Shown piece after piece: positions 10,700 to 21,250 of a stretch of DNA of 23,862 nucleotides (positions are counted from its first letter, which is position 1; every line of letters starts with the position of its first letter). A program made the translations under genes and the position numbers. The notes below the pieces were generated by a model that did no database searches, was not told the DNA's origin, and worked only from the letters and a program-made list of their open reading frames with translations. The stretch spans positions 1 to 23,862 of the forward strand of contig PDHQ01000441.1 in NCBI GenBank assembly GCA_003339415.1, written 5' to 3'. The stretch is from Ophiocordyceps camponoti-saundersi (nom. inval.). Its lineage: Eukaryota > Ascomycota > Sordariomycetes > Hypocreales > Ophiocordycipitaceae.

Positions 10700-11990
10700 A
10701 GAGCTATTATAGTATGCCTTTACTATTTAAGACTCTTTATCTTTAGTGATTTCCTTTATTACTATATTCTATTAATATTTATTTTCTATACCCCTCCCTG
10801 CGCGCTATTATAACCTTAGCTATCTATTATATGTCCTGCCGGGACGCGTCTAGTGCCTCTAAGCCTCCGAATAGATATCGAAACCGTTCCCTTCTAAGGA
10901 ACTAGAGGACTCCGACACGCTCTTATAGCACGGATTTCTTATAACGATATAATTAGCATATCGATCTCTAAAGGCCCTAGTAACCTTAATATATTTATAG
11001 AACGGCCGGGGCACGCTCTTATCCTTATATTCCCCATATAGATTAACCACGTTTTTACGACTAGCTACTATAATCCCTTATATCTAATTAGATATCCTAA
11101 GAAGGCGAGCGATTTATTTCTAATCTATAATATCCGGGTTATTAAGAGCTAGGTAAATAGTCACGGCTCTCTTCGACTTTTTAGCTATAACCCTCTCCTT
11201 ATCGTCCTATTTTATCTTATTATTTATCGCTTTTCCCTAAACTATAGCTTAAAATACTTACGTTAGTAGCATACTACTTAAGTATCTTATTAGAATTCCC
11301 CGATACCGTCTATAACGTATAGTAAAGATTGCCGTTCTAGATATGCTTTCTAATCGGCCTAAATAGGGATTTAGGAAAATCGATAACCTTACGAGTCTCC
11401 GATAAAGATATCTCGTAATATAGATATAACGACGACCCTTAGGATAATATAAGATACGTAAAGGGCGAGCGCTAGAAAAAAACGAAGATTCTAGCCGTTT
11501 CTTATAATAAATAGAAAGAAGTTAACGAAAGGACGATTTTTTTAGGTAGCGCGATAAATCTTAATAACCCTCGGTACGTAGAAGAATACGAGAATCCTAA
11601 TCGCGAAGAAAAAAAAACGAAAATTCTACGCCTCTATAATAACGATAAATAAAGTTAAGTTAACGAGAGAGGATTTTTTTACGCGGCGCGACGAATCTCC
11701 TAAATTTATACGTTTACGCTTCGAATTACTAATCTGCGCCGCCTTTATTCCTTTGCTAATATCTAAAAGTTACGTTTTCTTACCCCTAGACACCTCCTCT
11801 ATTATTTTTCTAGTATTTCTATCCTTAACCCTTAATTCTATATACCCTCTTTATAGCTTTATTACTTTAGATAGACTTTAGTACTTACTTACGTGCTTTC
11901 TTCCGTTAACTAATAAAAACCTAGGATTACGACGCCTTTCTTTATTAGCTACCTAATTAGATTACTCCTATAGTTTAACTACCTTATAGT
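10700..11990 (-). pseudogene. Multicopy unidentified coding element, copy 3
   Basis: Third minus-strand copy. The conserved core, 5' to 3', reads ETRKVIDFPKSLF, NLYYTL, a KWDDKERVIAKKSKRAVTIY segment, LALNNPDIID, IARLLRISN, GIIVASRKNVVNLYGEYKD, SVPRPFYKYIKVTRAFRDRY and ANYIVIRN. A 63-codon part (10859-11050) has no stop. It shares the 5' flank words 'gataaataaagttaagttaa' (11,646) and 'aaaacctaggatta' (11,915) with copy 1, and lacks the 5'-most section of copies 2 and 4, from about 12,000 on. The KWDD start of the middle block and the NN-P-ID block are the best family landmarks. Function unknown. Confidence 0.6.
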
Positions 11991-12146
11991 CTATACCTCG
12001 ACCGGCTACGGCTTAAGATTAGTTAGCCCGTTTATATAGCCTAATAGTTTAATTTAAAAGTGCTACTAAAACTATATATCGTATTACCGTAATAGAGTTA
12101 TTAGTAAGATAGAGCACCTCTCTTAATATTACCTACTTACTAGGCA

Positions 12147-12180
12147 ATATATATAAATATATATATATATATATATTATA
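12147..12180. repeat. (TA)n-rich microsatellite
   Basis: A nearly pure alternating AT run sits just upstream of element copy 4. Confidence 0.85.
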
Positions 12181-12195
12181 TTAGCTAATAGCTTC

Positions 12196-12815
12196 TAGGT
12201 ATAGGTACCTCGGTATAAGGCCGGCCTACCTAAAACTAGGGGGGAAATATAGGACTAGAAGTACTAGGACTAGGGGTTAATATATAAAGGGGAATCGTCT
12301 AACCCTCTAAAGGTATACGGTCTAACCTTTACGGTAAACTATGCCTCTATATATCGTACGCCCCCGTACTTACTTCCCTACCCTTAATATACCCCCTCCG
12401 GGGCTAAGAAAAATAGGCCCGGAAAGGAAGAAACTATTAGTGCTAAAAAAGAAGCAGAAAAGCCTCGGAAAAAAATATACTAAAGCCTAAGAATAGAGGA
12501 AGGAAAAAATAGCCGTAGAAGTATAAAAATCGAATATTTCGAAAAAGGGTACGTACCGATAGTACGTACTATCGGCTAGTAATCCGGTAACCTTATTAGT
12601 TAAATTATCGATAATAGGTGCGATAATCTCGAAAGCTAATTAGTCGGCCGAGGACGCACGTAAGAAGGTACCGAAGTATATATAAAGTAGGCGTTCTAAG
12701 GAGCGTTATAGATAGTTTTTAGCGTAAACGATAAACTATAGAAAAATATAGGAAAAGCGTCTAAAAGGAAAGTATTATAACTTTAAAAGATAGAAAGGAA
12801 ATAATAGCGTTATAA
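12196..12815 (+). repeat. Right arm of ~0.6-kb inverted repeat
   Basis: This is the partner of 9,765-10,411. It begins with 'taggtataggtacctcggta', runs through a GGGG-rich leader, a CCCCCTCCGGGGC word near 12,390, an A/G-rich coding start and the GTACGTAC palindrome, and loses similarity near 12,815. The arms differ by many substitutions, mostly transitions, so the inversion is old. Confidence 0.75.
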
Positions 12816-13620
12816 ATTAGTAGACCGGGGCCCGCTTATAAATAGAAACGAAAAATTCGGCGCGCGTAGGAAAATTCTACTATCTTTAACTTTATCTACC
12901 CCGTTATTTTAAACCCGAAAAATCGTTTTTCTTTTAGCCTTTACTATATAGTTCGTCGTTCCTATATTCCGAGGAAATATTATAATAAAGGTGCACTATC
13001 TTAAGCCGGGTAATAAGGTTATTAAGTTCCTAAGATCGCCGTTCGGCGCTATTACCGTTCGTAAGGGAAATAATCGAAAGATATTTTATACTCTTAGAAT
13101 AAGAGACCCTAAGTCGTCTAGGAGATTTTAGTATCTTACTACTAATATAAATAAACCTAGTAAAGTAAGAAAGGAATAGGAATAACTATTATTAGGACGC
13201 GGAAGCGCGCGTAGCGGCTATGCCGCCGCTTAGGAACCCGATTATCTCGATCGCGTATAATCCCGCCTATACTACTTATTAGCGTCGGATTATATCGCTC
13301 TTACGCTTCCCTAACTAGCTATATAGAATTCTTATAGTAAGCTAAGGCGAGATTATTTATTCTTACGCTAAATACGAGGACCTAACTCTTCTGCTCGCTA
13401 TCTACTATTATATTAAGGTCCCGGGCGTTTTCGGCGGTTATTATACTAACTATATTATTATAGAGCGCCCCTATAATTACCTAACTAGTTCGTTATTAGG
13501 AGGCTCGAGTTCTAACGGTATTATTACGAATTCGTAGGCGGTTTTATATCGTGCTAGCCTTAACCTAGCTTATTAGGTTAGTAGCCTTAGTATATTCCCT
13601 TATATATAGATAGTATAAGA
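12196..13620 (+). pseudogene. Multicopy unidentified coding element, copy 4 (opposite strand)
   Basis: The only plus-strand copy. After the 5' arm shared with copy 2, the core reads KVIKFLRSPFGAIT, IFYTL, DPKSSRRF, YLTTNINKPSK, DAEARVAAMPPLRNPIISIA, IISLLRFPN, LYRILIVS, GEIIYSYAKYEDLTLLLAI and YYYIKVPGVFGGYYTNYIII. It matches the order of copies 1-3 but is more diverged, and it ends near 13,620. Divergence in amino acids beyond RIP-type change suggests an older subfamily. Together the copies define a gene of about 300-450 codons. No known domain is recognised with confidence. Confidence 0.55.
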
Positions 13621-13790
13621 GCATAGGGAGATAAGAAAAAAGGGAAAGGAAAGGGGAAATAATCGTATATATCCTTAATATTATAATAATTTACTATAGT
13701 TTCCTTAAAGCAAAAAGTATAACGTAAAGAAACGTAGTAAAAAATATAGGAAAGAAAGAGTCTATAATAAAGGAAAGAAATAGAAGAAAA
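13620..13790. other. Purine-rich tract next to Copia relic
   Basis: About 170 bases that are strongly A/G-rich on the plus strand. The tract lies downstream of the Copia RNase H relic, which reads on the minus strand, and may be part of that element's 3' end. No LTR was identified. Confidence 0.35.
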
Positions 13791-14590
13791 GAGAAGGAAG
13801 TTAGCAAGGTAGAGGTAAAACCCTAATACGCTCGCGGAAAAGAAGTAAAGCCTCGGCAGGCAGGGCTTTTATAAAGCTATCCGCAGGGTTATCTACGGAG
13901 GCGATCTAGCGGATTTCGAGGCGTTTATCTTATACCTCTTATCGTAACTAGTAATTATAAATATTAATATATCGGAGGTTTATTTAAAGTTTCGCGGGAG
14001 GTTTAGTTAGGAGTATAATCGTACGCTAATTATTATAGTAAAGTATCGAGATGCCCGTTATTTAGATGCCGAGTTCTTTAATTAAGCGGGATAGGGCCCG
14101 TTATTCCTTAGCGGCCTTAGAAAAGGCTAGGAGTTCCCTTTCCGTAGAGGAGGTTATAACGGTCGTTTACTTTATAGCCTTCTAATTAAAAGTACCACTA
14201 TCCTAAAGTTAGAAATAGTAACCCTAAGATAATTTGCGAGTATCCGGATAATTAGCGTAGGAAGAATCTAACTAGTAGATAGCCGTATAAGTTCTAAGAC
14301 CGAAGGAGAGGGCGTAGTTAGCCGTATCGAGAAGATAGGCTAGGTAACGCTTAATTTTATAGAAATAACGCGGCCCTAAGTTTAAGCGTAACCTCGTAAG
14401 CTTACTAACCGTATACGCGATATCTAGTTAAGTGTAAATAGCGACGTAGAGAGCACTGCCTATTATTAAAAGATAATATTTTAACGTAGAACCGCTCCCT
14501 TATAACCTATCTAATAAGGATTTCTAACTATTATAAGCCCGATATTCTATATTAAAAAATACTAAAAGATACTATCTAGCACTCTCGTAA
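13790..14590 (-). pseudogene. Ty1/Copia retrotransposon, RT end plus RNase H relic
   Basis: Reading the minus strand from about 14,590, the order is that of the C-terminal part of a Copia polyprotein. The end of reverse transcriptase reads LLIIGSALYVAIYT then LDIAYTVSKLTRL. RNase H follows with DSSYANYPDTRKLS, GYYF, TTVITSSTERELLAFSKAAKE and LIKELGI. Next comes the stretch that normally holds the second catalytic part, with LLTKPPAKL and NLRYINIYN, and finally DNPADSFIKALPAEAL, the Copia 'P-A-D-x-x-T-K' signature. Stops are TAA/TAG only. The YxDD reverse-transcriptase centre and the integrase are missing upstream, so the element is truncated near 14,590. No LTRs were found. Confidence 0.85.
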
Positions 14591-15229
14591 CCTAAACGAT
14601 CTCCCTCCCTCCTCTTATATATAATTATCGTCCTATTTTACTCCCTAACCTACTAATTAATACGTTTCTTCTACTAGTTTAGCTCTATAATATAGGTTAT
14701 TAAACGGCCTCTTAATACTCGAGATTCGTGGCGCCCTTTTACTTAGGTATATTCGTCCCACTCTTACCTCTCCGTATGTCTATCTATATAGCTATCTATA
14801 GCTATTCCTATCGTATATATATATAGGAAATAGAACTAAGGAATAATAAGAGTAGGAAATAGTAGTACCTTTATAAGGATCTGTTATAAATAGACTATAT
14901 AACTTATAAGTCTCGTACGATAGGCAGAGTCTATAAGGTATTTTTAGTATAATATTTACGATGCCTTAATATATATAAGTATATATTAATATTAGTTATT
15001 TTATCTTATACGGTTTAGGTTATAGCTAAAAGATAAAGGGTAGGGATTATAAAAAAAAACTAAATATACGATAGTATACCTATATTATCCCCTAAGTTTA
15101 ATATTACCGTACTACCCTATAAAAGATATAACGTCCTAAACTACCTATATTCTTTCTATTAACCTTAAGCTCTTAAATATATCCTAAAAACCTGCAATAT
15201 TATAATAACGCTTAAGTAACTTAATTACT
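14591..15229. other. Unassigned AT-rich stretch before the DUF3723-like ORF
   Basis: No gene recognised. 14,728-14,790 keeps some CpA/TpG, which fits a less RIP-affected or later piece. The 200 bases before 15,230 are A/T-rich and may contain the former promoter of the next ORF, but I see no defined element. Confidence 0.5.
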
Positions 15230-16130
15230 ATGTCTCGCCGCAAAGCTTCCTCCCCCGGGCACTAACCTAGCAAGCGACACCGAAATCGATAATCCGATAA
15301 CTAACCGTACGAAGAAATAACCTAATCCCTCGCTACTTAAGATAAATATTTTAACGATACTATAAGTATATTTTAGGACGCTAAAAAATACTATATACTT
15401 ATAGCTAAGATCTTTATAAGAGTTCTAAAGATAGATTAGACGATCTCGAAAAATAGAATACTTAATAAGAAGCATATTAACTAACTCTACGAAGCGTTTT
15501 ATTAAGGAGCCCTATAACGAAATACGGTTAAAAACTATATTACCGTCCTTTTCTCTCTTAACGAGTCCTAGCGCTTCCTATAAAGTAAGAATATTAATAC
15601 CGAACTACGTAACGTTAAAACTATTTATAATTTACTCGATTAGCTTTTAGAAATGCCGGTTAAGGTATTATCTAGCTAGCACCGGATCGAAGCGCTAAAA
15701 AGGTATAATTAAGAGTATAACGGAGAGGAGGCCAACCTATAGTAGCCCTGCTAGCTTTATAATAAAGGTCTAAGCCTTATACCCTATTAATCTCGTAACC
15801 TTACGCTAATAATAATATAGATTCTATACTAGGGAATATCGACTTAATATTACGTTTTAATCGGCAAACTTTCTTAAAAAATAATAACTATAGCGATATC
15901 TAGGTATAGGTAGTAAAAGCGGCCTCTTAAGATCCTAAAAGGTTCTAAGGCACCGCTTATAATATCGAAACCGAAATAGGACGCTGCCTTTTCCTAGAAA
16001 GCTAACTAAGCTTCCCGCTATAATAACTCGCTACTATATAGCGTAACCCCGTCTAGAAAAATTATATTACCGCCTAGTACTTTACCGCCCTAAGTAAAGG
16101 TACCTTTAGGATTACTATATAGGATTCGAT

Positions 16131-16246
16131 AATACGCCTTAGAGTTCCCGAAGTTCGCTAACGCCCCCCCCCCCCACACTCGCACCACGCCGCACCTATC
16201 ACAATACGCCTTAGAGTTCCCGAAGTTCGCCACCCCCCCCCCCCCC
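16131..16246 (+). repeat. Duplicated 28-bp word with C-runs and CpA-rich island
   Basis: The 28 bases at 16131-16158 recur without a mismatch at 16203-16230, 72 bases apart, each followed by a C-run (12 C at 16164-16175, 14 C at 16233-16246). The 30 bases between (16176-16206) contain six CpA, in a neighbourhood with almost none. So this piece escaped RIP, arose after RIP, or is an assembly artefact at the homopolymers. The 72-base insert keeps the reading frame (24 codons). Confidence 0.85.
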
Positions 16247-17340
16247 GACCGCTATACCTTATCTTTAATATTATTATTTACTATAGTTCTAGTTCGCTGC
16301 CTTTTATTATATTACGCATAACCTCCGATACCTTTACCTTACCGCCTACTACCGCGTAATACCTAATAACTAGTATAAACTCGCGGCCGCCCTTCGCGAC
16401 GATAATCCGCCTACTAAGATCGAGAAGCTCCTTTTCCTACCCTAAAAAGACGCTAAATCGGGTAGCCTAACCGCGAAACGTAATAGTTCCCTACTTATCT
16501 AATTTACTAATAACGAGTATAAATATATTTGCTATAAGCTTATAGAAAGATATATTAAGATCCTCGACCTTACTTAAACTATAAACTTATCCTCGATAAA
16601 ATATAAGGTACTCCGTTAAGTAATAAAATATATAATAAGCTAGCTAAATAATATACTTATTATTATCTTCGACTAACGCGATAATTAGAAGCTATCCCTT
16701 TATAAAGACCTCCTCCCCGCCCTCCTATCCTTTAGTACTAAACGCCTTAACGAAGCTAAATAGAGACCCGTTTTATTCCCACTATATTTCGATACTAAAC
16801 TTATTAACGAGCGCCTAGCGATTATTCTCTAGTATAAGTTACTCGACTTTACGATCTATAATCTTAAGGTATTAAAGCAGCTATATTAAACTAACTACCT
16901 TACGCTCCCTAAAAAGGGAATCGATACCGACGACTACGCCGCCCGATTTAGCGACTAGTTCTAGTGCGGTTTACTAGATATCGTTCGCTAGTATGTTAGT
17001 CCCGACTTTCGCCCTACCTAGTCGCTAGCCGTAGATACCGATGCTAGTCCTTATAATAGCGGCGGAACTAAAACGTTTAATCTCGCCTAGGACCTCTGCA
17101 CCTACGCGTTAAGGCTCCCCTCTATTGCCCGGGATAAACGCCTTCGTCGTATCCTTAAGTTAGCCGAGTTCCCTAAGACCCTCGCCGCCCTTTTTATATA
17201 GTAACTTTCGCTATAATAATATACTACCTACCTATTATACTAGGTTCTTAAAACCGATAGCGGTAGTAATTCTAACGCCGAAAATATCGAAACCTAACGC
17301 CTAAACGTACCTTCGTTTATTACCGCTACTTAGGATTTAA

Positions 17341-17348
17341 CCCCCCCC
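17341..17348 (+). repeat. C8 run where the open frame changes
   Basis: Upstream of this run the open frame of the DUF3723-like relic ends in FITAT; downstream the most open frame is shifted and encodes a Ser/Pro-rich tail (TLLPPSRKRAP). This fits a length change in the run. Confidence 0.5.
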
Positions 17349-17899
17349 TTAACCTTACTACCGCCTTCGCGAAAACGGGCTCCCCTAACCGTAACGTAGC
17401 TATTTAAAGCAAGTAGCTAACTACGTTCTAAGCCTCCCCCCGACGAAAATATCACTCTCCCCTCGAGTCCTATATATTCCTACGACGATACGTACTAAGA
17501 ACGAGGCACCGCTAGCGAAGACGACGGAAATATACGTTATAATTCCGATAGCTTATTTCCTCCGTTACCCCTTCCTCGCACTAAAGCTAATTCCCCTAAT
17601 ACTACCCTTAAGGGTAATACCGTCCTATCCGTCCGCTATCCTTAACTTACTAATACCCCGCCGGCTACTAGCAAAATACCCTTAAAGCCGGGTTAGACGA
17701 GCTACCTTACGCGGTCTATATAGCAAGTAAGCCCTACTCTACCTACTATAAGAATAAACGATTATACCGCTAGTAGACCGCAGAATATAACGCTAAGGAA
17801 TAAGTTAAACTATTCCTCGCGGTCTGCTAGCATAATATTTTCGTAGGGGCTAAAAGTAGACGATAGAAATAGTAGGGCATGCTAACTATATTTAGAGAG

Positions 17900-18693
17900 A
17901 TTCTTTATTAAAAAAGTATAGTCTATATCGCCTACTATATTTTATTAATATTATAACTTTTTTCTTATAAACCTAACTACCGTCCTACACCCTCTATAAT
18001 ATCCTAATATAATATTAATAATACTACCTAAGTATTAAGCTTTATATTCCCGGAAATAGTTTCTCGAAGAGATATTATAATTTACGCTCCCTATTACTAT
18101 TTAAATCTATATACTTTTATAATAGAGTCTCTATAAACTACCTCGTTAAAGCACCTAATTTCCCTATATATAATATAATACTATATACCGTCTCTTTTTA
18201 CTATCTTACTATAATTATACCGCTAATATTATTCTTCTATTCTATCTTACCTATTCCGTACGAAAAATAAAATAATATAAGTTTTAATTATCTATATAAC
18301 TACTATATAGCCTTAGAGGAAATATAATAGAGAATATACGAGTGTGAATAATATAAAGGATTCTTTGCAAAGGGACTATAATAACGGGGCCCTAAATTTT
18401 CTTCACCCTTGTACGATGCTACGGGTTAATAGGGCCTAGTAACGGGGCCGCTTACGATATTAAATAAAATTATAATATAAATATAATATAAGCACTAAAT
18501 CTAAATACTATATAGTAAAATAAAAAAAAATATCTAGCTTGCCGTTCTTCTTATAAAAGGACTAAATAATTAACGTGTCTAACTCGCCCGTTAATTACTC
18601 TCTCTCCCTTTATAGGTTATTACCTACCTACCTCCCTTATACGCCCTTAATACCTGCGGCACGCGTACTCCTCTACTTAAAGTATATATTAAA
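17900..18693. other. Intergenic stretch between the two long ORFs
   Basis: AT-rich, with no gene recognised. Around 18,330-18,450 several CpA/TpG dinucleotides survive and the 10-mer taacggggcc occurs at 18382-18391 and 18440-18449. This GC-richer patch could be a promoter or leader region for the next ORF. The open frame that starts at 18575 is considered a by-product, because the next ORF reads better from 18694 in another frame. Confidence 0.45.
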
Positions 18694-21209
18694 ATGCCCC
18701 CTACCTATAATTTTTATAATAACTAATACTATTCCTACGACGATAACGAAGACCGGCCTTAATCTCTTACCGAGCTAGGATATATTAACGACTTACTAGA
18801 ATTTAAAGATAAATATGCCCCCTTAGATAAGGAAACTACCCTTATCTAGCGCGGGTATGCGATCGATTATACCTTTAGATCTTATAAATTTTCCGGTAAC
18901 TATTTCTATTACGTTATACCTAATTTAGGCTAATCCGAAACTAGCCTCTCGATTTCGAAGACTTACTAATTCTCCTAATTTTAATCCCGCCGAAGCCCTC
19001 TCTCTCTTCTAAACCCGCTATATTATCGACTACGGATACTCTCGGGACGGTCGCTAATCCTAACCCGCAAGCGTCGAAGATAATTACTATCTAACCTTCT
19101 ATATAGATATAATTAGTATTATTAGTCTTCCCCTTCGAACTATCTCGCGCTAAGGCGGATTTTTTAATAATATTACTTTTACCTTATAGCGTTAGTCCGC
19201 GCTTTACGCTTCTAAGTATGCGATTAAACTGCTACTATTTACTCTTACTAACCGTATATTCCGTATCGCTATAGCGGGCTCGCGAGAAACTTAGTTTATC
19301 GTTATACACCCCGTCGAACTTAAGATTAACGATTCCGATAAAGTAAACCTAGCCGCTAAGCCTCGAAACCTATCTAAGGTAACCTCCGCCGGCACGGTAA
19401 TATATACCGACTACGCTAGCTACCTCGCGGAATATATTAAGGGCATATTCAAGACCTTAGAGCTTTACGGATCCGGTATCGAGCCTAGTTAGCGGCTTAA
19501 CGAAACCTATTCGTAAACCTTATCCCTCGCGAAGTAGGTTATATTCTAGCAAATTTTTATAGACTCCTAGCTTATATTCGCTTATAACTATCGTAATAAC
19601 GCCTTCTAGACGAAGAACAAGCCCGCCTTTTACGCCTATAACTATAGTGCTAATACCTAGATTAATTTAAAACCCGTCCCCTCCCCTTATGCTACCCCGG
19701 ACCCCGATAGCGATAACGTTATCCCCGCCCCGTATCCCTTTTCTAACCGCCTCCTTATGCTCTCTAGCGAGCTCGACGCTAGGTATAACCTTTCCGGAAT
19801 CGCTCACGTCTCCTATACCCTCGCTGCCGATATATAATATTCCCCGTAAGAGCAAAGCGGGATACCCGACGCCCGCTACTCCACGCCGCCGCACCCCTCC
19901 GGCGACGTTAATACCCCTAAAGTTAGACGCTTATGCTTACTAGCTAACCGCACCCTCGTCGCCTAGTATTACGGCCGCCTTACCGACTTCACCTTTTACT
20001 CGCTCGCCTTCTATCCCCGATTTAGTAATTTCTCGTCTCTAGCACTACCTCGTTTCCTACGAGATATATACCGAGATAACCGTAATAGTAACGCCGATTA
20101 CGCGCGTTACCTAAACGTAATATTATTCGGCTTTTTTTAGGGCTACTTTAATATTAAGCGTTCTATTTATAGCCGCTTAGAAGACCTCCTAGTAGCGAAG
20201 GGTATCGGCACCGCTACGCTTACCCTCCCGCTAGCTAAGGCGGCGAGATATAGCGTAGCTACCGATACTAGGCATAAGAGGCTCCTCGGCGCCCTCCGCG
20301 GCCGCGCTAACCTAATAAACCCTAAGGTATCTATACCGTTTGCGCGCGAAAAGGAGCAGATCGAGGCCTCTATTAGACTTTAGTTTTACGCTTTTCGTAT
20401 AGAATAGGTTATTATAATACGGACCCCGGAGCTAGCCGTCGAATATTATAACTTCGGTACCGTCCTAGAGCCTATACTTAACCTAATTAACTTTTTCCTT
20501 TATAATAAATCCTCCTATATATCGCCCCTCCGTAACTTCTAGCCCGACGTTTTCCCCGGTATTCTCTCTACTTACGGCCGGATATTCGACTTCGTAATAC
20601 GTGGTATAAATTCGCGCTTCCTTACCTCTCCTAATACCGGGCTTAACGTCGCCGACTCCGAGGCCGTAGCTATTATCGACCGCCTCGGAAACTTTTATTT
20701 TACCGGCGACTCTAGGGTATTACTTACTAGAACCCTTAGCCTAATACTTATAATAGAAAGCCTAAAAAAGGGGGCATAGCCCTTTATTTCGCCGATAGTA
20801 CTTAACTTCGAGCGGACTCCTAATACGATAAATACCGGCTACCTCCGCTTTATTTTAGCCGATAAATAACTACCGCTCTTATACTTTCCTACGCTTAAGT
20901 TCTATTATAGCGTCCACGTTTCTAGCACTCGCTATAACGATATTAAGTTTAGTATCCTCGGGCGCGATCTTATTTCCTCCCCCCGGGATATTATAAACTT
21001 CGCTATAATTATAATCCGAGATCTTTAGGTCTTGTAAATAGTCGCGTTCGTTACTTTTAAGTTCCGTAACCTTTTAAAGAATCGGTTATCTAAGGCTATT
21101 AAAACCGACTAGCCTAATAATACCGACTACACGCGGCGAAATTAGCGTATTACCGCCCTTCTCGAATAGTAGCAGTTAAGCCGAAACCCCTTTACTATTC
21201 TATATCTCT

Positions 21210-21250
<41 letters not shown>

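Larger units (their letters stand above)
15230..17900 (+). pseudogene. DUF3723-like fungal protein, degenerate (possible Starship cargo)
   Basis: The frame opens at ATG 15230 with a basic start (MSRRKASSPG, SKRHRNR). It then shows the layout of DUF3723: a RILNKKHINQLYEAF segment with a following NYITVL, a HRIEALKR segment before a stretch where two TAG codons sit at the family's Trp-Trp site (about 15,740), LYNKGLSL, then YSDI near 15,895, and DSIIRLRVPEVR at the end of the domain. Downstream, in another frame, come GIDTDDYAARFSD, RDKRLRRILKLAEFPKTL and a Ser/Pro/Asp-rich tail to about 17,700. The open frame changes near 15,870 (A-run), at the C-runs of 16,164-16,246 and at 17,341. Stops are TAA/TAG. 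DUF3723 function is unknown; the genes recur in Starship elements. The 3' end is uncertain. Confidence 0.6.

Noticed and set aside
9765..12815. The 0.6-kb inverted repeat as terminal inverted repeats of one DNA transposon
   Set aside because: Each arm continues on its outer side into a full copy of the same coding element, so the arms are 5' parts of two opposed elements and not ends of a single one.
13790..14590. A complete, active Copia retrotransposon
   Set aside because: Only the RT end and RNase H are found, stops are many, and gag, integrase, the YxDD centre and LTRs are not visible.
18575..18778. A 67-codon open frame starting at ATG 18575
   Set aside because: Its translation is low-complexity Leu/Ile/Thr/Pro, and the frame from ATG 18694 reads as a better protein start (DDNEDRP, LTELGYINDLLEFKDKY). 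It shares the later main frame, however, so I cannot fully exclude that it is the true 5' end.
19667..19943. Open frames on both strands (minus 19667-19894 and plus 19689-19943)
   Set aside because: Both overlap the long plus-strand relic, which reads in a different frame with RIP-type stops only. They are by-products of the GC-richer, Pro/Ser-coding sequence.
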